From: Hydractinia symbiolongicarpus
Lineage: Eukaryota > Cnidaria > Hydrozoa > Anthoathecata > Hydractiniidae
Reading direction: 5' to 3'
Assembly: GCF_029227915.1 (NCBI RefSeq)
Contig: NC_079877.1
Location: 25,011,851 to 25,075,850 of the forward strand
Length of the DNA: 64,000 bases
Within the stretch, counting starts at the first letter, position 1, and each line of letters starts with the position of its first letter. Below, one piece after another: positions 1-13,000 of this stretch. A model generated the notes under the pieces. It ran no database searches, was not told where the DNA came from, and saw nothing but the letters and a program-made list of their open reading frames with translations. The position numbers were made by a program, and so were the translations under genes.

Positions 1-859
1 TAACGTCTATTTTTGAACTTTCACAAACATATCTATACCTATACTAAAGTGCACCACCTGAACGTGTTTCACAGTTTACGGTTCTTATTAATTATGCCAC
101 AGAGTTTTTAAATGCTGGGTAAAACTTTTACCCCGGCGTGCGACACCGACTAGTCTTTTATAAAATTTAGTAGTGAGAAAATATCGAGTTATTGATCTAT
201 CATGCTTAAAAATAGATAAATCAGTCATAAAACAGCTATTGTAGCACAAAATATGCTATATTTTTAGAACCACGTGTTGCTTTGAGTAAAAACGCAACGT
301 TTTTTAGAGCTGAATAAGAGGTTCGCAACCATATGTTTTTTAACGAACAAAAATTTTGCTAAGGGAAGTATTCGACAAAATAAACTGGAGGGGTCAATTT
401 TCGTATATATTTTTTTTTCTCCTTTTTGGTTTTTATAAAAATATTTTATGAAAACTCTACCGATGATTTATTTAGTTTTTAAAATATATATATTTGTTAG
501 GGTTAATGTTGCGAGCAGAGGAGATATTTTGAATATTTGAATATACTGAGTATGTGTCTCAGGGGGTTACCGTATCCTTAAAGATCCACTTGCGATTGGA
601 TAAAACACTATCCAACCATTCTCCTCGGTTTTCTCGAATTTGGGTATCATTGTGTCTGCCAAAGTTCGACTACCGCCAAAAAAAGTCGTCATTGTCATAG
701 AAACGTTGCAAGTCTAGAATTTTCGACACGACTAAATCAGTCTTTTTTTAACCATTAATAGTACTTTTTTTTTCCTTTTTTTCAGATTTGATACAAAAAA
801 ATTAACATCGTGTATATTTTTAACAACACCAAAAATATAAATGTATGCTGTGTTTTTAT
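1..859. other. 3' flank of the giant gene, no gene seen
   Basis: AT-rich sequence downstream of the minus-strand stop codon. I see no exon, RNA gene or transposon here. It should hold the 3' UTR and polyadenylation site of the giant gene. Confidence 0.5.
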
Positions 860-860
860 T
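855..860 (-). terminator. Candidate poly(A) signal overlapping the stop codon
   Basis: On the minus strand the stop TAA runs directly into AATAAA, sharing a base with it. If this hexamer is used, the 3' UTR would be only a few tens of bases. Another signal further downstream may be used instead. Confidence 0.35.
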
Positions 861-1026
861 TACGGCCAATCACATCGGTTCAAATCTTCACGGAAGATCA
901 ATCGAGCAGGGCAAAGAATACATCCAAAGTTGCGGCCAAACACACACTGTACGAATTGATTGCGGCTATTCGGATTAACAACATTCTTCGTAAAGCCAGC
1001 ACCTTTTCCTGAACATAAATCCGGAC
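860..1026 (-). CDS. Exon 40: second chitin-binding type-2 (CBM14-like) module and stop
   Basis: Residues 2947-3001, entered in phase 1 after TTCTTAG. The tail pattern Cys-Pro, x4, Phe, x5, Cys-Asp-Trp-Pro is the classic end of a peritrophin-A/CBM14 domain, and Asn-Pro-Asn...Phe-Val-Gln-Cys matches its middle. The usual cysteine just before the aromatic residue is missing, and an extra one lies three residues before the Cys-Pro. TAA ends the protein immediately after the domain. Confidence 0.8.
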
Positions 1027-4000
1027 CTAAGAAAAACGAATATATAAATCTGAATTTTATTTATTGCACTACTTTTTCAGAAGATTCTCCTTATTGTTAC
1101 TCTCGTTATTGAGAACCCAGCGAAATGGGTTCTGGTGTATTATATAAGTATGGGACCTGAGCTGAATTAGTAGCAAGATTTCCATTACAAATATCAGTTT
1201 CCAAGAAGCTTCTTTTTTTAAATAGATCACACTCCTAGGTTTTTCTAGTCAGAGCTATCATGTTGCGATACACGTTTCTATCTATGCATGCTCGTGTATT
1301 TCTTTCGTAACTTATCTTTTCCGCAATATAGCTAACAGTAAACATACATGATGGACGAGTTGTTTGCTTCGGCTTATACGTCGTCATCACCGTGCACTTA
1401 TCTAAAATGAAAGGGAAACAGTTATAGGATGTTAATCACCGTCAGGTTACGTTGTACGTTCCAGCTATAATACATGCATTCAATATTAAGTCTACAGCAA
1501 GGACCTTATTTATGAAGGCATTAGTCCAATATATGTGCCACAATAGAAATATTTTAAAAAGAGCAAACCCTTAGAAGAAAACCAGACATAAAATTACATC
1601 CGTACCGCCGAGATTATTGACGCAATGTTTACATCTGTCACTAAAGACGGTCATCGCTGGACACCTTTGACAAGAAGAGATTGCACCACTCATGCATGTA
1701 ATGAAGTATCTTGGATTGGAGGGGTGGGCATGGTTACCCTTTCCGTACTTTCTGCATCTTCTCATGGCAACGATGTTGCCTGTACCTGTCACAAGAAAAA
1801 ATCAACGTAAAATAGGTAGTTGACACTTTATTTTGAAAACAGAAGTGGAAGAGAACTTACATGTAATGATGTCAGTTGTCGTTTGAGGTGATGTCGTCAC
1901 TGGAGTAGTTGTCGCCGTCACTGGAGTAGTTGTCGTAGTTTCTGGCGTAGTTGTCGTAACTAAAAATTAATAAAATATTATGTTAAATTGTTTAAAGTAA
2001 AATAATACGAAGTTTTGATGCCCTTAAATTCAACTTTAATGCTCCAAGAATCTTATGTTTCATTTTCTCAATTACTGGGTCGAGTTTAAAAAAATCATTG
2101 ATGGAGACTTGTGCAGCTGACTTTATACTTGGTTATAACCACACGACTAAAAATTTTAGCAACACTGTTACTAGATGCTTTTTAATACAATGCAAAGGTA
2201 GTTGGAAACGTTAACATTAAATGAAATGCTGGTAAATTTCATTACATCGAGAATTTATTTCAAATGCAATGAATAAATCTTTTAAACCCTGTTCTTAAGA
2301 GTCATTACGTCTTTCTCTTCAAAAGATAATATGTAATGTATAGATACCACATCAACTGAATCAAATAGAGCAATTGAATTAACATGACCACGCTGTATTC
2401 TAATCCGATAAAGGACCTCATTATACCCCTATGTGGCAGGTTTGAATCCCATTAATACTTTAGCTAATCCGTATAAAAATTATTCAGAATCTTTGTCCAA
2501 CAAGACGTTACTAGTAAAGCCTTCCTCTAGCAATAGACATTTTCTCAACCATATAACGCCCGTTATGATTGCATACAAAATGAACTTCTACCTGCTTGCT
2601 GTGTTCTGACCGTCAAAACATCTGACCATGGTCCTAGACCAGCAAGATTTTTCGCTCGAACTCTGAAACTGTATGCACGATTTGAAAGCAAGTTGTTAAA
2701 TGTTTGTGAGAGCATGGTGACGGTTGGTGAAAATCTTGGGTGTAGCACTTCGTGTTGACTGGATGTGTTTGTGTTTTCAACGATGTAGGATGTGATTCTA
2801 TCTGAAGGTACCCTAACCACATTCCATGTCACTTTTACAGATCGTGGGAATGTTGGTATGCCTTGTGCGAATGATGGTCTAGTTAACGGCGGAGCTTTAA
2901 ATTAAAAGAAAATTGGACTAAACATATACAAAAGTATAACGGAGTCTTAATAATACAGAAATGTTGTTTTCACCTTTAGTGCGACCTAACTTTGCCTTAA
3001 CACATAAAAGTTTGAATTCGAAAATAAATTTCATACAAAAATGTTTTAAACTTGTCCTTACCACAACCAGCAAATGATGTCTCGTCTGTTCCATCTGCAC
3101 AGTCTGAAAGACCGTTACAGTTTCTGCCACTTGGTATACATTGCAAGTTCCTGCAAGTAAATTCTGTGTCTAAACAGGTTCCTAAACAAACGAAACAATG
3201 GAAGTAAAAGACAGTCTAAATTTGATTAAGTTGTAAGTAAGATCCGATTCGAATGTGAAATTGAAAATAAGATGATAAAAATGTATTTACTTCTACTTGA
3301 AGTTCGAAATATACCATCGGCAACATCTCCAGCAACCATGTCTTTGTTGAAAACAAAGATGTGGTAACTATAAGGTGTATTTCTTTTTAAGCCAGTTATC
3401 TCAGCATTTGTGTTGCTACTCAAGCTTGTATTTCTGCAAGTATTAGGTAGATTAAGTTCGCAGTATTGGACCACATATTTAAACGTAGAAAGATCCTCTC
3501 CTTGATTATCAAGAGGTGCAGACCAGGAGACTATTCTTGCAGTGTCTTCTTGATTCAACTTTGCTTCATTACTAATGTTTCCAACCTTTCCGAGACGTCC
3601 TACAAAAAAGATTATTTTTAATAACGAGGTATGCACCTGAAATCATTTAGCCATGGCAGTATTCTCATTTGTCATTATTTTTGTTTCTGCAACATGCTTC
3701 TACAGGCGAACACTATTTTGCTTGCTTTTTTAATTAGATTTCTTACTTAGGACTAGCAAATATATTAAGTTAAAACAAGTTAAAAACACTCCAAGCTAAA
3801 TATACTTATGTTTCTTATGGAATACACGTATATATTGTTGTGTCAGATTAAGAAACAGTGATCCTAGTAGTGAAAAATAAAGGTTAGATCCATAGGCAGT
3901 CGGGTTAGTGATTCGGAATTTTAGCCATGTATATTTCTGCATCCAAGTTATGTCATTCTAAATAACCGTAAGTTACATTGTTGATGTTCTTGTACAAAAT

Positions 4001-7000
4001 TATTTTTTACCACGCTTAATTTAGTTTATGCTGTAATAATTACCGGGCACATTTGAATCTTATTCATTACTTTATCCGTAGTGGACTACCAATCGCTAAT
4101 CCTAATTGCAAAAAACGAAATTTTTAAACAGTTGGTTTCCTGGTCTTAAATTATACCAATTTTTTTCTGCATCCTATCTATATCAAACTAAATACACTGT
4201 AATTTATATTGTTAAACAACTTATCCAAATTAGTCTTTTACACACCTTATTTAAATTTCACTTTAATTACTCGATGGATTAAAATCTTATTGATATTTTA
4301 GTCACTTTGTGAAAACGCTATTTCGAAGTTTTATCAACGAATGCAATACAAGTAAATCGATTGTTTATGCTTTACGCAATCACTGAAGATTTTTCACGAA
4401 CTTATTATACTCTTTGTGATTGTAAAAAGAAAAGCTCTTTTTTACCTGCTTGCTGTGTTCTGACTGTTAAAACATCTGACCATGGTCCTAGACCTGCAGG
4501 ATTTTTTGCCCGAACTCTAAAACTGTATGCACGATTTGAAAGCAAGTTGTCAAATGTTTGTGAGAGCATGGTGACGGTTGGTGAAAATCTTGGGTGTAGC
4601 ACTTCGTGTTGACTGGAAGTGTTTCTGTTTTCAACAATGTAGGATGTGATTCTATCTGAAGGTACCCTAATCACATTCCACGTCACTTTCACCGATTGTG
4701 GAGATGTTGCTACGCCTTCTGCAAATGATGGTCTGTTTAACGGTGGGGCTTAAATTTAAAAAAAATGGACTAAATATTCACAAAAGTATAGCGGAGTAAA
4801 AGTCTTACAGACTTTTACTCCGCTTCAAATAATATTTCAAATAATACAGAAATGTTGTTTTCGCCTTTAGTGCCACATGCCTTAACACATTTGCTTCCGA
4901 AAATAAATTCCAAACAAAATATCTTAAACTTGTCTTACCACAACCGGCAAATGATGTCTCGTCTGTTCCATCTGCACAGTCTGAAAGACCATTACAGTTT
5001 CTGCCACTTGGTATACATTGCAAGTTTTTGCAAGTAAATTCTGTAATTATACAGGTTCCTAAACAAACGAAATAATTGAAGTAATAGATGCCCTAAATTT
5101 GAATAAGACCAATAAATGATACCATTAGAATGTGGAATTGAAAAACCATGATGGCAAAAATATATTTACTGCTATTTGAAGTTCGAAATACACCATCTGC
5201 AACTTCACCAACCACCATGTTTTTGTCAAATACAAAAATGTGATAACTATAGAGGGTACTCTTTTTTAGACCAGTTATCTCAACATATGTTTTGTTATTT
5301 AGACTTGTATTTCTGCAAGTATCAAGTAGATTAAGTTCACAGTATTGGACCAGATATTTAAAAGTAAAAGGATCCTCTCCGTGGTTATCAACAGGTGCAG
5401 ACCAGGAGACTATCCTAGCAGTATCTTCTTCCTGCAATTTTGCTTCAATTCTAATGTTTCCAACTTTTCCGAGACGGCCTACAAAAAAATTATTGTCATT
5501 TGTAATAACAAACTATCCAATTTCGGTCATTTAGTTATGACAGCATTTCTATTTGTCATTATTTTTTTCTCTAAATTGTTTCAAAGACCAAAAATTGTTA
5601 TCCTTTTATGCTATTGACTAAAGTCTTCCCCTAGAACTTGTACAAGTACTTATAAAAAACAGGTTGAAAACCATCTAGGCTAAACATGGCTTCGTTTCTC
5701 ACTAAGTATTAGTATATATTGCTGTAGTAGATAAACAAACGCTAAAACTAGTAGTAAAAAACGAAGATTAAACTTTTTAGCAGTTAGTGATTTTGAATTC
5801 TACCAATGTTTATTTCTGTATCCTTTTTATATCAAACTAAATATATAATAATGAATATAGTTGAAATTCTTGTTTAAAATTTATCTTTCACACCTTAAAT
5901 TACTTGGTAGATTTGAGATTTACTGATATTTTAGTCACTCTCTAAAAGTGTTTTTCGGAAATTTTATGATCTGACAATGCGTTATTACTAAATCGGTTGT
6001 TTAGGCTTTACAGAGTCAGTGAAGATTTTTTGCGAACTTATTATACTCTATGTGATTGTAAACAAAATAGCCCTTTTTTACCTGCTTGCTGTGTTCTGAT
6101 TGTTAAAACATCTGACCATGGTCCTAGACCAGCCAGATTTTTTGCCCGAACTCTGAAACTATATGTACGATTTGATAACAGGTTATTAAACGTTTTAGAT
6201 AGCTCAGTAGTTGCTGGTGAATTGCGTGGATGTGACACTTCGTGTTGACTGGAAGTGTTTGTGTTTTCCACGATGTAGGATGTGATTCTATCTGAAAGTA
6301 CCCTGATCACCTTCCATGTCACTTTTACAGATCGTGGAGATGGTGGTACGCCTTCTGTCAACGATGGTCTAGTTAGCGGTGGAGCTTAAAAGAAAAGAAA
6401 ATTAGACTGAGTATACACAAAAGCATAACATAGGAAAAGTCCATAATTCCTTATTTCCAGTTTAGTTAACTTATTCATGCATCGCTTTCAATCAAAAAAA
6501 ATTTTAGTTTGTTTCTTACCACAATTGGCAAATGTTGTCTCGTCTGTTCCATCTGCACAGTCTGAAATACTGTTACAGTTTCTGCCACTTGGTATACATT
6601 GTAAGTTTCTGCAGGTAAATTCTGTACTTAAACATGTTCCTAGACGAACGAAAGAATTGGACTAATACATGCTCTAAATTTGATTAAGCCGTAAAAAACA
6701 ATCTGATTCCAATGTGAAATTGAAAAAAACACGATAATAAAAATTCATTTACTTCTACTTGAAGTTCGAAATACACCATCGGCAACTTCTCCGGCAACCA
6801 TGTCTTTGTCGAAAACAAAGATGTGGTAACTATAAGGTGTATTTCTTTTTAAACCAGTTATCTCAGCATTTGTGTTGCTACTCAAACTTGTATTTCTGCA
6901 AGTATCAGGTAGATTAAGTTCGCAGTATTGGACCAGATATTTAAATGTGGAAGGATCCTCTCCGTTGTTGTCAACAGGTGCAGACCAGGAAACTATTCTA

Positions 7001-10000
7001 GCAGTGCTTTCTTGATTCAACTTTGCTTCATTTCTAATGTTTCCAACTTTCCCGAGAGGACCTTGCGAAAAATTGCTGTTATTAGTATTGACGAAAATAT
7101 ATACTTTTATATTATTCAGTATTTGGTAAAATCTCTTTAGAGATGAAAATTATTATCCTAAAACAACCTGTACCAAGAGCACATTTTATGAAATTAGAAT
7201 GAATTTTAATAACCTTACAGTCAAGTGTAAGGGGTGTAGTAAAAATCAAGGATGTCTTAACGATAAAGAACAAGTTGTGTGAATGCACCGTTTTGATGCG
7301 AAAAAAGCGTAATTTAATAAAATGTAAAGCACAACTTTGAAATACTACAAAGAATCTTTTTTATATACAAAATAAAAAAAACAGTATAAACACCAATAAA
7401 AACTGTGCAAAAAAAATGTTTTAACCGAAAGACTGATAGATATATTTTAAAGCGAAGTTGCTTGACATCGAAATACTACATTCTTTAAGCTAGCATGCAC
7501 AGCTTTACTCTTTCTTAATGTCAAAGTTGTAGTTTCACAATTTTTTTCACTGGCTTTCATACACATATTTAGTTTACACAAGTCATTGATGAACAGGGTA
7601 ATCATGTAAATAACAATTATTGGTTTTGTTATTAAAAAGAAGCATTGAATTTTTAAACAGGTGATTTAGCTAACCTGAATGTTACCAATGTTTATCTTTG
7701 CAACGCGTAAAATATGAGACTTAATTCACTGCAATTTTCATTGTAAAAATTATAGGCTAACATAAAATCTTGCGCGCCGAGTTTTTATTTCAGTTATGGC
7801 GTACATTTGAGTCCTACTCATACTTTAGCAACACCTTAAAGCTCTTTATACATTAAGATTACCCTCCATTAAAGGCCTAGTAGTGTATAATTTTACCTAG
7901 ATTTCCTCTTTCAACAAAAGTTTGGTCAACTTTATTATGCTTTAAGTAGGCGAATAAACATCTTACCTGCGTTTGGCGTCCTTACAGATAAAACATCAGA
8001 AAATGGTCCCAATCCCACAGGATTTTTAGCGCGAACCCTGAAGCTGTGTACATTATTTGGCGACAAGTTATCGAATGTTTGGGAGAGCATAGTAATTGAT
8101 GGCACATTGAAAGGGTGTGGTACTTCGTGTTGACTAGAAGTGTTTGTATTCTCAACGATGTAGGATGTGATTCTATCTGAAGGTACCCTAATCACGTTCC
8201 ATGTCACTTTTACAGATCGTGGAGATGTTGCAACGCCTTCTGCAAATGATGGTCTATTTAACGGTGGAGCTTTAAAAATGAAGAATACATTCTACAGTAA
8301 TTAAAAATCCTGATAAAAAGAAATTCTGCATAAAAAAATTCTTTAACACCTTTCTCTTATATAGCATTGACGATAAATTTGTCCGAAAGGGTTATGCGTT
8401 ACGTAAATAAAAAATACTAAACAAGTGAATTTTTGCCTAAATGAGAAAAAAGTGTAACTTTCTGAACAATTAAAACATTCACGCTCAAAACATTGTACAC
8501 AAACTGTATACGAATACAAATAATTCTTGGTTCATTTAAAAACTGAGATAAATTATTCTTGTATGGTACTTACTACAACCGGCAAATGTTGTCTCGTCTG
8601 TTCCATCTACACAGTCCAAAAGACCGTTACAGTTTCTGCCACTTGGTATACATTGCAAGTTTCTACAAGTAAATTCTGTGTCCAAACATGTATCTAGACA
8701 AAGGAAGTAATTGAAGTAACTGATACACTAAATTTGATTGGGCCATTAAAAGATGCAATAAGTGGGAGATTTATAAAAACACGATAATAAAAATATGTTT
8801 ACTTGTATCTGAAGTTCGAAATACACCATCGGCAACTTCTCCGGCAACCATGTCTTTGTCGAAAACAAAGATGTGGTAACTATAAAGTGTATTTCTTTTT
8901 AAGCCAGTTATCTCAGCATTTGTGTTGCTACTCAAACTTGTATTTCTGCAAGTATTAGGTAGATTAAGTTCGCAGTATTGGACCAGATATTTAAAGGTAG
9001 AAGGATCTTCTCCATTGTTGTCAACAGGTGCAGACCAAGAAACTATTCTAGCAGTGCTTTCGTGATGCAGCTTTGCTTCATTTCTAACGTTCCCAACCTT
9101 TCCAAGACGGGCTGAAGAAGGGAAGTATAGTTTTTTTTAGTAAATAAACATTTATATTTTTCTTCCGAATTGAAACTGGAATGTAAGTTTCTCTTTTTTT
9201 GAAATGACAATTACAGCAACTTTGCACATAAACTGCAATCCGAAAATAGCAGTTAAACGGGTATTTGTAACACAGTTTACTTCATCAATAAAAAAATGCC
9301 AGGCCGGGTTAGCGAGTTACCTATCACGCGATAGGACAATAACTTAGATCTTTCTGTTTTCGAATGTAGGTTAGAAACTCGTTTCATATTAAGAAAACGC
9401 AAAGTAATAAATTCAATTAAACGATTCCAATATGGTGTAACGCGTTGTCTAGTAACTTTCAAAATGAGTTTTTAAACTTCTAAGATTACACGTGCACGCG
9501 ATTAATCGTTTTACTTGTAGGAAGTTTCAGTTTGAAATTCGATTGGAATCAGTAGTAGTTCATTTTAATATTGGTCTATTTTTTTTAAAACTTGCTAAAA
9601 CAGCCTACAGAACTTGCTGGTAGAATGACTGCTTTGTTTTGTTTCTTACCTAAACCATTGTAAGAGTAGTTCTAGATTAGGTCAAACGCTTTCTATCAAC
9701 ATCAATAAAACATACCTTTCGTAGTTATAGCCACCACAGTGGGTGACCAAGGACCTGGACCAGTTGGATTAACTGCACGTATCCTAAATCCATACCATAC
9801 CCTGGGCTGCAGGTTCATAAACGTTGTGAAAAGGTCTGGATTTCCCAAACTAGGATTATCTGTTGCAATTGTTTTAACTTCCCGAGTATTAATGTTCTCC
9901 ACTTTATAGCTACTCACTTGGTTTTGTGGTGCTAGACGTTTCCATTGCAATGTCACTGTAGATGGTGTTGCATTGACAACTTTCAAAGTTGTGACAGCTG

Positions 10001-13000
10001 CAGGTATAGCTAAAATAAAATGGCGATGCAGCTAGTCTATATAAGCGTCATTAGAACCATTAGAATGTTCTTTTCATAACTCTTTGCTTGTCATTTGGAT
10101 GAGAAAACGTTTTCAATTTTTACTATATGTGAGAAATATTAATCATTTGTGAAAAAACTAATGAGGTAACTTTTTACTCCTTATTTCATTTTATTTCTTA
10201 CCACAGCCAGCAGCTGCTTTCTCGTCAGAACCATCAGAGCAGTCATTAACACCATTACATAATGTGGACCTTGGTACACAAAAGGGCGACGAAGTGCCAC
10301 AAGCAAAATGCGATGGCAGGCATGAATCTGAAAGAAAGAAGTAGTTATAATATTTCCTTAATAAAAAGTTCCAGAGGCAATTAAAAATAACATTGTGTGC
10401 AAAGTACATTACCTCTACTTTCAGTCTTGAAGAAACCCAATCTTCTTTCAGGCCCTGGGAGTCCACGTGAACCGTAAACAAAGATTTCGTAGCTATAAAA
10501 CGCATTTTTGTCGAGACCATCTATGCTGATGTTGGTGGACGAAATTCTAGCGGTTTCTTTGCATACTATTGTGTTTAAAATGCAATACTTTACAGAGTAG
10601 GTCAGTTCATCTAATTTGTTGTTGTTCAAGTTGGTGGGCGGCGACCATGACATTGTAACGGCTGAGGATTCAAAGTTTGGGACAGAATGGATTGAAACAG
10701 TGTTTGGCACAATTCCAGGTGGCCCAGCAATGGCTAAAAGCAACAGACGACGCATTATAAGATCACATATTTTTGAACAATTGTTTCTGCATTGGATTCG
10801 CAATCACGAATTCAGGTTAAAAGCCTAATTCAGTGCATTTAAAATCTATGTTTTTGGAAATTGACTGTGCATTGACAAAGAAGAGTAAAACAATGTTATT
10901 ATATAGATATACCTAAGAGAAAAATGTAACGTTAATGTCAAATTGGGCAATGAGCCAGCAGGTAAAATTGAATCTCACAATAATATAATTTACTTGATCA
11001 AATAAGCTCCCTTTATTGGCCTCCAGGAATACTATAGTGGGAAGAAAGGTGAATCTTCTATTTGCGGGAGAATAGGTGGACGTACTCTGAAATTCATAGG
11101 TTTGCTCACGAATTTGTTGGTTATAAGTTTAACTATTTTGTAACATTGATGTGTCAATATTGCCTAAATACGAGGACTAATCTGCCAATGTTCATTTTGC
11201 GTCCTAAACGTTTACTTGTGAGGACAAGTCACTTGGAGACAGTTTCTATTATGCGCATCTTTTAAGCAAATTATAAATTTCAATTGATAAATTGAAAAAT
11301 TTCAATAATATAAAATATATAGAGAACTACAAAAATATTGTTTAAAAACATTTAATGATAAAAGAGAAGCTTAATTTTTGTAAACAATATAGAGTGCAAA
11401 CTTACGAGGGGTAGTCGTCTCTTGGATTGTTGTGGTGTAGGGTGTGGTACCAGGGGTTCCTGTATGGAGTAACACGGACAAGATTAATATATGCATTAAG
11501 TATGCTTACATAATATTATAAAAATAATAATACCTCTGCTTTCCGCCTTAAAAACCCCTACTCTCCCTGGTCCTGCAACACCAAGCGCACCATAAGCAAA
11601 AATCTCGTAGCTGTAAAATACATTTGTGCGTAGATTGTCTAATATAGCACTGGTATTGGGAGTCCTAGAAGTTTCGTTACATATAGTGGTGTTCTGGAAA
11701 CAATATTTCACGGAGTATCTCAGTTCTTCTACTTTATTGCCATTTAACATGGTTGGTGGAGACCATGACAACTGGACATTGGCTCTATCGGAGGATATAT
11801 CAAAACTAAGCGAGACATTATCTGGCACCATTCCTGGCAAGAGATCGCTTGCTACAACAATGGAAACAAGATTATTTTAAATAAACAGCAAAAGACTAGT
11901 AAAATCGTACAACTTATAATTGAAAAAAAATTACCTGTCGATGGTAAAGAGTAAGGCATGTGGAGGATTAAAAGAGGAGATTACTGCTTTTTTTATATCG
12001 AGTGTTTTCTTAGCCTAGCTACTGTCTGTAACTTACCGGGGGTTGTCATAGTTGAAGTAACTGTTGTCATTTGTCTAGATGTTGTTGCAGTAGCGACTGT
12101 TGTTGAAAGAAATCCTAAGAATGTGAAAGAATGACTATTAAAAAAAATTAAGAAAACACATTAACTTAGTATAAAAAACGTTCCTTACCTTGGCCAGGTG
12201 TTGTAAAAACTACCATAACCGGTGTCCCTTCCACACCATTTAAAACACCGGACACGTTTAGTTTATACTGGGTGTTAGGATCTAAGCCAGTTAAAACGTA
12301 CATACTAACACTGGGGGACACAGACGCATTTATCTGTGAGCCATTGCTAGAAATTCCAACAATTTTCCAGGATGAAACTTTATCTCCATATGCACTCCAG
12401 TTCACCACAGCTGAACGTGGTGTAATTGCATCAACAGATACTGAAACAGGGGGCTTGGGTCCAGCTAAAATACAATACATGTGTTACGTTTGTTATCTGA
12501 CAACAACAATGTAGCATTGACAAGGTTATAAATTTACGACCTTAAACTACGACCTTAAACTTATGATAACGTTGACAAAGTTCAGAAGTGTGCCTTCCTT
12601 GCGTCCTGTTTGATACAGGCTAACAGGTTACTACACATATGGCTAAGACACACATTGATTGCAATGATTTTGGTTTGTCATGACAACTTACTCGTCTTAG
12701 TTGTATTTTAAAAACTGCGTTCATAAAACATTTTTCCCAATTCTACCGAAATTCATTTCCATACGTATAATAACAGAACATGGTTTTAATACAAGGGGCG
12801 AAGTGAGGTTTTCAATTATTTTCTGATATCGGGCACTGTTAAGAAACATAAAGATGGTTTACTAAAACATATTTCAGTATACCTGTCGCAAAAAAGAAAT
12901 CCTCAGACCAGCTGCCTTGAATGTTTCCATCCACCAATCTAATACGCACTCGATAGGGTGATCCAGAAATCAAACCACTCACAGCTGCACTTCGAGTGTT

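Larger units (their letters stand above)
2592..9111 (-). repeat. Four tandem FN3-LDLa-FN3 cassettes with conserved introns
   Basis: Cassettes span 9111-7967, 7061-6082, 5478-4446 and 3599-2592. Matching exons have identical lengths (309, 120, 303) and highly similar sequence. Parts of the introns also match: 4380-4440 and 6018-6080, just past the distal FN3 donors, are nearly identical. Whole genomic cassettes were therefore duplicated, not just coding sequence. The spacer introns (3600-4445, 5479-6081, 7062-7966) are otherwise featureless AT-rich DNA. Confidence 0.9.

Noticed and set aside
11930-11985. Possible extra exon with a GACAG/GTAATT boundary between exons 19 and 20
   Set aside because: Its length would break the phase-1 pattern and shift the frame; exons 19 and 20 join correctly without it.
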